A stretch of 42,449 nt of DNA from Planctomycetota bacterium. Lineage in GTDB: Bacteria > Planctomycetota > Planctomycetia > Pirellulales > Pirellulaceae. Numbering within the stretch: position 1 is the stretch's first letter; the number at the start of each line of letters is the position of its first letter. Of the stretch, positions 28,099 to 35,320 are shown one piece after another. The translations under genes and the position numbers were made by a program. Location of the stretch: NCBI GenBank assembly GCA_026692845.1, contig JAPLNM010000095.1, positions 1-42,449 of the forward strand, read 5' to 3'. The notes under the pieces are model-generated. The model did no database searches, was not told the origin of the DNA, and saw only the letters and a list, made by a program, of their open reading frames with translations.

Positions 28099-28410
28099 TT
28101 AAGCCGGTGGAGGGCGTTGCAATTGCGGTTCAAAAAACGCATCATCGACCCCTAGCCTCGGCCGGTCCGATAGATGCAAAGTCCAAAAACAGACGGGCTG
28201 CCAAACCTGGCTGGCCTCATAGAAAACCGTTTCGCGGAACTCGTCATGCCGAAACTCCTCGGCATCCGACTCGATCTCTTCGACCACGTTGGCAGCCACC
28301 AACGACGGATCCGACGTGAAACATGGCTCAAAGACACCCGCGACGCAGGAAAGCAGCAGCATTCCAACGATCTGCAGAGCAAATCTGCCTTTTAAAAAAT
28401 AGAAAATCAT
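28099..28410 (-). CDS. Small membrane or secreted protein upstream of SulP
   Basis: This 103-residue protein has one hydrophobic segment at about 11-30 (LQIVGMLLLSCVAGVFEPC) after a basic start and then an acidic body (EEIESDAEEF). ATG 28410 has GGAAG seven bases upstream; the 29 open codons before it look non-coding. The stop lies 36 bp before the SulP start on the same strand, so both are probably on one transcript. I do not recognise the family. It may be an accessory or assembly factor for the transporter, which is inference from position alone. It ends in a Pro-rich tail (QLQRPPPA). Confidence 0.6.
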   Translation of the reverse strand: MIFYFLKGRFALQIVGMLLLSCVAGVFEPCFTSDPSLVAANVVEEIESDAEEFRHDEFRETVFYEASQVWQPVCFWTLHLSDRPRLGVDDAFFEPQLQRPPPA

Positions 28411-28594
28411 GTTCAACTTCCGAGGAGCACATCCTTGGGAACCATCGACAGGTCCAAAGCACATACATCTAGAATTGTAGACCGATTCGGGAATCAAACA
28501 GGGACGAACCGCATTTATTTGCTACTTTCCCCTTAGATAACAAACGCGTTACAACACCAAAATCCCATTTTACTACATTCAAACTGGAGTTTTC

Positions 28595-29605
28595 ATGCGA
28601 GTCGTCATCACCGGTGGAGGTGGATTTCTAGGCCATCAACTCTGCGAGGCCTTAATGGATCGCGGATCGCTCATCGGACAGGACCGGCAAGTGCAAGCCA
28701 TCGAGGAGATCGTTCTTCTAGACGCGGCTTTCCCAAGACCAAGAACTCAAAAGTCCAGCTCCGTCCGAGTCGAGCAAATCGTCGGGAGCATCGAATCGCA
28801 AGAAGCGATCGATGCGGCGGTCGGCTCGCAACCAGGTACCGCAATCTTTCATCTTGCTTCGATGGTAAGCGGCGAATGCGAAGAACGGTTCGACGAGGCG
28901 TTGCGAGTGAACTTGCACGGCTCGATGCGTTTGCTTGAAACCGCAAGGCGGCTGGGCCCGACCTGCCGATTCGTCTTTGCCAGCAGCATCGCTTGCTTCG
29001 GCGGACCCGCCCTAAAAGACCCCTGCGATGATTGGACCAAGCTCACTCCGCAGACGACGTATGGAATGACCAAAGCGATCGTAGAGATGCTCATCAGCGA
29101 TTATGCTCGCAAAGGTTTTGTCGACAGCCGCGCGGCGCGATTGCCGACGGTCATCATCCGACCAGGCAAACCCAATGCAGCAGCAAGCAGTTGGGCCAGC
29201 GGTATGTTTCGCGAACCACTCCAAGGACTCGATTGCTTGCTGCCTGTCTCTTTGGATCAACGCCATCCAATGACCAGTGCCACCACGGTAATCGATTCGC
29301 TCATCGCCATCCATAACCTGCCGACTGAATCGATCGGCACGGATCGTGCGATCGGTCTCGATGCGATGAGCATCACCCCTCGCATGGCGCAGCAAGCCCT
29401 CCTTGAAGCGACCTCAGGGCCCAATGCGATCGAACTTCCTCATCGTCTCGGCCAGATCCTTCTGGAACCCGATCCTCGCATCGAGAGGATCGTCGAGCAG
29501 TGGCCTGTGGCCATCGATGGCCAGCGCGCTGTGAGCCTCGGTCTGCCGCGCCCGGCGAGTTTGGTCGAGATCATTCGAACGTTCGTCGCGGATTTTCTCG
29601 ATTAG
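28595..29605 (+). CDS. NAD(P)-dependent SDR epimerase/dehydrogenase (DenD-like)
   Basis: This 336-residue cytoplasmic extended-type SDR has TGGGGFLG at 6-13 for the dinucleotide, FASSIACFGG with the catalytic Ser, and Tyr156/Lys160 in YGMTK. The general pattern, including ITGGGGFLGHQL, HLASMVSGECE and RLPTVIIRPGKPNAAASS, resembles D-erythronate dehydrogenase (DenD) and related sugar-acid dehydrogenases. The exact substrate is not proven. TGGAG lies just before ATG 28595. The gene is divergent from the SulP unit and convergent with flhA, from which 52 bp separate it. No operon partner is visible. Confidence 0.85.
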   Translation: MRVVITGGGGFLGHQLCEALMDRGSLIGQDRQVQAIEEIVLLDAAFPRPRTQKSSSVRVEQIVGSIESQEAIDAAVGSQPGTAIFHLASMVSGECEERFDEALRVNLHGSMRLLETARRLGPTCRFVFASSIACFGGPALKDPCDDWTKLTPQTTYGMTKAIVEMLISDYARKGFVDSRAARLPTVIIRPGKPNAAASSWASGMFREPLQGLDCLLPVSLDQRHPMTSATTVIDSLIAIHNLPTESIGTDRAIGLDAMSITPRMAQQALLEATSGPNAIELPHRLGQILLEPDPRIERIVEQWPVAIDGQRAVSLGLPRPASLVEIIRTFVADFLD

Positions 29606-29657
29606 CTTTTCTGCTAAGTGCTTTCCTGCTAGGAGGTCGCCTCGGCCGGTCGTAAGA

Positions 29658-31760
29658 TCAGCTAGCAAGCGCCACGGGCAGCTCGACTAGCCCGATCGAT
29701 TCGACATGCGTGTCGCTTGGGATCTCGCTCGTCGAGAGGACCTGAAGGTTCGGCAGGGAGTCTCGCAACGTTTTACGAACGCATTGCCGGATTTGCGGAT
29801 TGACGAGCAACACAGCAATTAGAGAAGGATCCTCGATCGATCGGAGGTAGCTTTTGAGCTGATCGATCAGCGGCCGCAGGAGACTGGGCGGAAAGGCTGC
29901 ATGAGGCACACGGCGATTCTCGGCGGCCGATGCGAACGCGTCCTCGATCCACGGATCGAGGGTAATCGCAAGTATCCGACCTCTGGAATCCCTCAGTCGC
30001 CCACAGAGCGTCCGAGCCATCCTCTGACGCACTTTCTCGGTCAATACCTCTAGATCCTTGGTCTCCGAGGCATGGTCGCCGAGCGTCTCGAGCACAAGGT
30101 TCAGCGGTCGAATCGGTACTCCTTCGTCGAGCAAGTTCCTGAGAACCTGCTGAACTTCCGAAAGCCGCATAACCGCCGGGATCAATTCGTCGACCGTCGC
30201 GGGATTGGATTTGTGCAGCTGATCGATCAGTTGCTTGGAAACCTCCCTGGAAAGCAGCTCCGAGGCATGCTTGCTGGCCACGACACAAAGATGGTTCGCC
30301 AGGACTTGGCCACACTCCCAAACGCGGAAGCCTTGTGCCTCGGCAGCCGAACGATCCGAAGGTTCAATCCAAAGGGCTTTTTTACCCGTAGACGGATCGA
30401 TGGCAGGATCCCCAGAAATCGTCGAAGCGGTAGCCCCAGAACGATTTCGAGGTGGCACCGCAAGGAGCCTTTCGGGTACCAACATTCCCGAGGCGACCGC
30501 ATTTCCGTAAAGCGAAAATTCGTATTGAAACGATGATAAGCTCAGTTTGTCCTTGATGCGGACCATCGGCATGAGGATCCCAAGTTCAGCGGCCAACTGC
30601 GTGCGAACCGCCCCGATACGTTTCATGATGTCGCTTCCAGACTTCGGATCGACCAAAGGAACCAGTTTGGCACCGAGCTCGAGCCGCAAGGGATCCTCCT
30701 GCAAGTAATCCTCGATCTTCTTGTCCGTGGGCTTGGACCGCGAAAGCATCTGCTGCTCCTCGCGACGTCGGCTGCTTTGAGACTCTTGCTTGTGCTGCTT
30801 TTGAAGGATCACCGCTAGACCAACCATTCCACCACCAAGGGCCAGGATGGGTACAGGCGGCATGGAGGTAAAGAGCAACAACCCCAGGAAAACGCCAGAG
30901 ATGATCAGCGGTGCGGGTTTGGAAAAAATCTGCCCAAATAGATCGTTCGAAAGGTCCGAACGCTGCGTCGAACGCGTGGTCAAAACGGCCGCTGCAATCG
31001 AGACGAGCAAGGCCGGCAACTGGGTCGCAAGCCCATCGCCAATCGTGAGCTTGCTGTAGGTCGCAGCCGCTTGAGAGATCGACAATCCAAAGTGCACCAC
31101 CCCCATGTAGACTCCGCCCAAGAGATTCAATGCCGTAATGACAAGTCCAGCGATTGCATCCCCTCGAACGAACTTGCTGGCCCCATCCATCGAACCGTAA
31201 AAGTCCGCCTGCTGGGTCACCTCCCGACGCCTTCGCTGGGCTTCCTCGTTGTCAATCGCATTGGCTGCTAAGTCCGCATCGATCGCTAGCTGACGGCCCG
31301 GGAGTGCATCGAGAGCAAAACGCGCTGCGACCTCACCAATCCGTGTCGCCCCTTTGGTAATCACCACAAAGTTGACCAAAAAGATAATCAGAAAAAGCAG
31401 AATCCCCACCTCGATTTTGTCCCCAGCAACAAACGCACCAAAGGATTCGACCACCCGGCCAGCGACCGCAGTGGAACTCCCTGTATCCTGAGTCAAAATC
31501 AATCGGGTCGTGGCAATGTTCAACGCCAAACGACCGAGGGTCGTCGCCAAAAGTACCGTCGGAAAAACGCTGAACTCCAACGGAGCACCGACCGATAGTG
31601 TTGTCAGAAGCACCATAAGCGAAAGCGCAATATTGGCCACCAGGAGTAAATCTACCATCGCCGATGGCATGGGGACCAACAACACGGCCAAACACGCCAA
31701 AATTCCAGCGGGCACCAAAAAACTCCGATAGCGGAGGAACGTCGTGACGAGTTTTTCCAT
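29658..31760 (-). CDS. flhA: Flagellar type III export protein FlhA
   Basis: This 700-residue protein of the FlhA/SctV family forms the export gate nonamer of the flagellar secretion apparatus. About eight N-terminal membrane segments are visible. The signature LGRLALNIATTRLILT is followed by the cytoplasmic loop ALDALPGRQLAIDADL and FYGSMDGASKFVRGDAIAG, which favour flagellar FlhA over the injectisome SctV. The C-terminal cytoplasmic domain starts near 340. ATG 31760 is chosen because the longer frame opens with TTG. No other flagellar gene is in the window; the neighbours are a dehydrogenase and a sulfotransferase. The short 92-bp gap to the sulfotransferase must hold both promoters. Confidence 0.92.
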   Translation of the reverse strand: MEKLVTTFLRYRSFLVPAGILACLAVLLVPMPSAMVDLLLVANIALSLMVLLTTLSVGAPLEFSVFPTVLLATTLGRLALNIATTRLILTQDTGSSTAVAGRVVESFGAFVAGDKIEVGILLFLIIFLVNFVVITKGATRIGEVAARFALDALPGRQLAIDADLAANAIDNEEAQRRRREVTQQADFYGSMDGASKFVRGDAIAGLVITALNLLGGVYMGVVHFGLSISQAAATYSKLTIGDGLATQLPALLVSIAAAVLTTRSTQRSDLSNDLFGQIFSKPAPLIISGVFLGLLLFTSMPPVPILALGGGMVGLAVILQKQHKQESQSSRRREEQQMLSRSKPTDKKIEDYLQEDPLRLELGAKLVPLVDPKSGSDIMKRIGAVRTQLAAELGILMPMVRIKDKLSLSSFQYEFSLYGNAVASGMLVPERLLAVPPRNRSGATASTISGDPAIDPSTGKKALWIEPSDRSAAEAQGFRVWECGQVLANHLCVVASKHASELLSREVSKQLIDQLHKSNPATVDELIPAVMRLSEVQQVLRNLLDEGVPIRPLNLVLETLGDHASETKDLEVLTEKVRQRMARTLCGRLRDSRGRILAITLDPWIEDAFASAAENRRVPHAAFPPSLLRPLIDQLKSYLRSIEDPSLIAVLLVNPQIRQCVRKTLRDSLPNLQVLSTSEIPSDTHVESIGLVELPVALAS

Positions 31761-31852
31761 AGGTGCCGATTTCCAATTCGTTCTTGCTTTCAAACCAACG
31801 GAAAACTAACCTTCCAGGCATCCTAAAGTCCAGACCGATTCAGTCCGCTACA

Positions 31853-32992
31853 ATGGTCCCTATGGTCAAAGCCGAGCCGAGCAAACCACTGAAGTACTCA
31901 ATCTTCATGCCCAGAATCTGGCACGGAATGCCACCCCATGTCTGGCTCCCAGCCTTGGTCCGCAACCGATTCCATATCTCCCCTTCCCGCTTGCACCACG
32001 CGTTGGGTGTCTCGGCCTTCGGTCCAATGACGGCCATGCTAGCATTAGCTCAGCACCTGGTATGGGGCCGAGCGATCGCCAAAACGCCAATCGAACAACC
32101 CCCGGTCTTCATCCTGGGACACTGGCGAAGTGGCACAACGCTCCTGCACGAGTACCTAGGGCTCGACCCGCAATTCGCATCGCCAACGACCTACCAATGC
32201 TTTGCCCCCTGGCACTTCCTGCTGACCGAAGGCTTGGTGACGCGCTACGGCAACTCTTTGCTGCCCGATCGGCGTCCGATGGACAACATGAAGGCCGGTT
32301 GGGCGTTGCCCCAGGAGGACGAGTTTGCGCTGATGAATCTCGGCGCACCGTCGCCCTACTTGCGTCTGATGTTTCCGAACCACCCGGTGCCATTTACCGA
32401 CACCTTGGATTCCGATCGATTTGAGCCCAAGCACCTTCAGGCCTGGCGCGACCACTTGAAGTGGTTTATCCAAGCCTTGACTTTCAAGACCCGAAAACAA
32501 TTGCTGCTCAAAAGCCCCCCCCATACCGGGCGTCTGGGCGTCTTGAGGGACATGTACCCGCAGGCCAAATACATCCATATCGTCCGCGATCCGCGCAAGC
32601 TCTATCCATCGACGATGAAACTTTGGAATTCGCTCGATGAACACCAATCGCTCCAATCGATCACCGACCAATCGCAATTGCAAACCTTTGTGCTCGAATC
32701 GCTTTGTACGATGTACCAGGCCTTTGAACGGGACCGTACCGAGGTCCCTGAAAACCAGATCGTCGATATTCGCTACGAAGATTTTATCGCCAAACCTGTA
32801 GAGATGCTCTCGGAGATTTACAGACACCTAGATCTGGGTGACGGTGAATCGATGCAGACGGTTTGGAAAAACAAATGCGATCAAGAGCAAGGCTATCAGA
32901 CCAACAAACTCGAACTCAGCAGCGACCAAGAGGCCATGATCCTCGAACATTGGGGCCAATACGCTCGCCAATACGGTTACCTGAACTCCTGA
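31853..32992 (+). CDS. PAPS-dependent sulfotransferase family protein
   Basis: This 379-residue protein has GHWRSGTTLLHEYL near residue 89, the 5'-phosphosulfate binding loop, and IVRDPRKLYPS near 241, the 3'-phosphate binding motif of the sulfotransferase family. A downstream YEDFIAKP block fits bacterial Sulfotransfer_3-type members, which sulfate glycans, lipids or tyrosines. The frame is open to 31763 but the first 30 codons are unsupported; ATG 31853 or the ATG three codons later are the likely starts, and neither has a good ribosome site. It is divergent from flhA and its last 16 bp overlap the convergent SGNH gene. The acceptor substrate is unknown. Confidence 0.85.
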   Translation: MVPMVKAEPSKPLKYSIFMPRIWHGMPPHVWLPALVRNRFHISPSRLHHALGVSAFGPMTAMLALAQHLVWGRAIAKTPIEQPPVFILGHWRSGTTLLHEYLGLDPQFASPTTYQCFAPWHFLLTEGLVTRYGNSLLPDRRPMDNMKAGWALPQEDEFALMNLGAPSPYLRLMFPNHPVPFTDTLDSDRFEPKHLQAWRDHLKWFIQALTFKTRKQLLLKSPPHTGRLGVLRDMYPQAKYIHIVRDPRKLYPSTMKLWNSLDEHQSLQSITDQSQLQTFVLESLCTMYQAFERDRTEVPENQIVDIRYEDFIAKPVEMLSEIYRHLDLGDGESMQTVWKNKCDQEQGYQTNKLELSSDQEAMILEHWGQYARQYGYLNS

Positions 32993-33822
32993 TCGGCCGT
33001 CTGCAAAGAACCCAGTAGGATCTTAGACCAGGTTCGATAACCGTTCGGATTCAAATGGAGCCTGTCGTCCTTGAACAACTCGGCTCGGGGGTTTCCATCG
33101 CGATCGAGGAAAGCATAAGCAGTCGGGATGTAGAAAACTCCAGGCGTCGATTCGGCAATCTTTCGAAGCATGCTATTGGTGAGCTGAATCCTTGGCCAAT
33201 ACTTGTACCGCAACGGTGTGGGTGTTACGGCTACCAAATGGATCGGAACCTCAGGGCGCTCGGCTCGCAACTGGGCAATCACCAACCGGGCGTATTTCGA
33301 GGTGGTTTCCGGATCGGTATCTTCCTCGGACTTGTCAGTGATTTCGTTGGCGATAAAGACAACCGCCTTGGAGAATCGCAAGCCTGCGGTAAGCTCCGGG
33401 GTGTGAATCGCAAGATCGCCGAACCGTGCGCCCCCAAATGCCCGCTTGACGACCTTCACAGGCGCAAGATCCTCTTGGATCGTGTCCCATAGACGAAACG
33501 AGGAACTCCCCAAGAACAAAACATGCTCGGACCCGCCGTCGGTCGCGTTGCTCTCAGCGAGCTTGGCGACATCCTCTTGCCACTTTTCTGATTTGGGGCG
33601 AAACGGCTTCAAAAGCGCTTCAACTGCCTCAGGATCGTGAGGATTAAATGCCACGAGCCCTTCTTCGGTGATGCTTTCTTGAATAGGTTCGGCAATCGGC
33701 TGGGCCAGGAGTGCCTCAGGGAAAAACACCAACATGCCGATGGCCATGAGAGCAAGATTTGCCAGTAACAAACGCTTCGCCACAAGAACCTTGCTCAAGC
33801 ATCGCAAGGGTGCCCGGACCAT
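32977..33822 (-). CDS. Secreted SGNH/GDSL-type hydrolase
   Basis: This 281-residue protein has an N-terminal hydrophobic signal (LLLANLALMAIGMLVFF) and a mature SGNH fold. The blocks are FLGSSSFRLW (GxS nucleophile, Ser107), FGGARFGDL (Gly of block II), FIANEITD (Asn159) and KDDRLHLNPNGY (Asp253, His256). Family members are esterases or acetylesterases on lipids or acetylated glycans. ATG 33822 is used; the longer frame opens with TTG. It starts 10 bp after the AMMECR1-domain stop, so the two are probably co-transcribed. Its stop lies within the convergent sulfotransferase gene. Substrate is unknown, but an envelope glycan deacetylase is possible. Confidence 0.83.
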   Translation of the reverse strand: MVRAPLRCLSKVLVAKRLLLANLALMAIGMLVFFPEALLAQPIAEPIQESITEEGLVAFNPHDPEAVEALLKPFRPKSEKWQEDVAKLAESNATDGGSEHVLFLGSSSFRLWDTIQEDLAPVKVVKRAFGGARFGDLAIHTPELTAGLRFSKAVVFIANEITDKSEEDTDPETTSKYARLVIAQLRAERPEVPIHLVAVTPTPLRYKYWPRIQLTNSMLRKIAESTPGVFYIPTAYAFLDRDGNPRAELFKDDRLHLNPNGYRTWSKILLGSLQTADQEFR

Positions 33823-33832
33823 GCTTGTCGAT

Positions 33833-35143
33833 TCAGGATCCAATTCCTGGTTCCTTTTGGACTCGATCGCTCGAATCGATGCGTGGAGTGTTGGCTGCTA
33901 GCAAGGAGCTTGCCGTGGAAATGCATCCGAGCGACATGACGCTCATGGCCTGCGACTCCGAGCGGACCATCGACGCAGCTTCCCCAAGCAAAACATGCAC
34001 GGACTTGCTGGGATCAAAGGCTACGGCAATCCGCTGGCCGCACAATACCACGATGGCGCGTCGGTTGGCTTGAACACCCTCCAACGAGCAATCGCTCAAG
34101 GTCTCCTTGAGTTTTTGCTCATCCCAATCGACCGGATGGATCGAGCCATGATGGGCCGCATCGTAGAGGATGCTCAGCGCCATATCGACATCCACGGCTT
34201 GATCGAATCGAGAGCGTCGCAGGGTCTGTTCGGCCAAGCGGCTGAGTCCGAAGACGGTCGACTGCAACGGCAAACCCGGTCGAAACGAGGTCTGAATCCA
34301 ATGCGCTAACGGGGCATTGGATGCTAGATCTACAGCCGAAAGGACGATGGTCTGGGCCGTTCCATCCATCGCGTCGAGCACGTAATAATTCGGAGTCGCA
34401 CCATGCGACAAATTGATCATGTTTTGAACCGTGGCCGCTTTGAGTTTCTGCAAACTCTCCAGGTCCCCGGGAGGCCCCTGGATCGGCATCGGATCGGGCA
34501 ACGCGACGACATTCAAGTCCCCTGGAATTTCCAATCCCTCAAACGTTTCGAGCAAGACCGATGGGTCTTTCCAAGCATCCGCAGGCAATTCCGCTTGGCG
34601 GCATAAGCTTGCTAAGGTGGTATCGAGATCCCAACCTTGCTCGACGGGCAACCCCGGCAAGATCAAGCCACCGCGCTGACCGTAGACGCTGGTTAAGCTG
34701 GTGGTTATTCGCAACCCATGCTTGCCCAGTTCGATCTTTTCGCTGCGCTCTGCTCCGTCGGCTTCGATGGCCAAGGGGTCCATCAGCAGGGTCAGATGGC
34801 AAGAAAGGTAGGGCAATTCGATGCTCGAAATCGCCGGTATGCGAGGATCTTCGTTGGCCGTCTTTTGCGCCGACTCGGCGATCGCATCGCTTAATCGCGT
34901 CGGTCTTCCAAGAAATCCACAGGAGCCACGTAACGTCTGGCCCCGTTTGAGCGTGGTGAAACATCCATAGACATAATGATCAGCCAATTCCCCGAGTTCG
35001 TCGAATACCCCTGCGCTCAATCGCTGCTTGAGCGCCTTGGCCACCACGATCCGAGCGGCGATCTTTTGAATCACTCCTTGCGTTTGGCTATCGATCGCTT
35101 GGAGGTCCAAAAGGGTAAGTTTACGGATGATCGGCTCGCTCAT
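33833..35143 (-). CDS. AMMECR1-domain protein with unknown C-terminal domain
   Basis: This 436-residue protein has an N-terminal AMMECR1 domain at about 20-216. LRGSCGFLG at 71-79 corresponds to the LRGCIG signature, with the Cys one position later. ELPYLSCHLTLL, GLRITTSLTSVYGQRGGLILPGL and a final LCRQAELPADAWKD block are typical of this family, known as component A of the AmmeMemoRadiSam system. Residues 217-436 form an additional domain (HGATPNYYVLDAMDG, HWIQTSFRPGLPLQSTVFGLSRLAEQTLRR) that I cannot place. The Memo (B) and radical-SAM partners are not in the window. It lies between the prenyltransferase-repeat gene and the SGNH gene on the same strand. Start ATG 35143 follows a 12-nt-repeat leader. 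Confidence 0.83.
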   Translation of the reverse strand: MSEPIIRKLTLLDLQAIDSQTQGVIQKIAARIVVAKALKQRLSAGVFDELGELADHYVYGCFTTLKRGQTLRGSCGFLGRPTRLSDAIAESAQKTANEDPRIPAISSIELPYLSCHLTLLMDPLAIEADGAERSEKIELGKHGLRITTSLTSVYGQRGGLILPGLPVEQGWDLDTTLASLCRQAELPADAWKDPSVLLETFEGLEIPGDLNVVALPDPMPIQGPPGDLESLQKLKAATVQNMINLSHGATPNYYVLDAMDGTAQTIVLSAVDLASNAPLAHWIQTSFRPGLPLQSTVFGLSRLAEQTLRRSRFDQAVDVDMALSILYDAAHHGSIHPVDWDEQKLKETLSDCSLEGVQANRRAIVVLCGQRIAVAFDPSKSVHVLLGEAASMVRSESQAMSVMSLGCISTASSLLAANTPRIDSSDRVQKEPGIGS

Positions 35144-35162
35144 CGAAATGGCTTCTATTCTA

Positions 35163-35234
35163 GCTGGTAATCCGGCTGGTATTCTGGATGAAATTCTGAA
35201 TGAAATTCAAGCTGATATTCATGCCGATATTGTG
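35163..35234. repeat. 12-nt degenerate tandem repeat (6 units) upstream of AMMECR1 gene
   Basis: Six consecutive 12-nt units such as GCTGGTATTCTG, GATGAAATTCTG and AATGAAATTCAA occupy 35163-35234. They lie in the 177-bp leader between the prenyltransferase-repeat stop and the AMMECR1 start. Both strands read through the repeat without stops: a 45-codon frame on plus (35148-35285) and a 20-residue upstream frame on minus (35160-35222). Confidence 0.75.
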
Positions 35235-35320
35235 CTTAGCATCGCGGTTCGTGTCGCGGCTATTGGATGGCGCAGTGGGCCATAAATCGCATGAATTCCA
35301 GTTGGAAATCGCCGGGCGAT

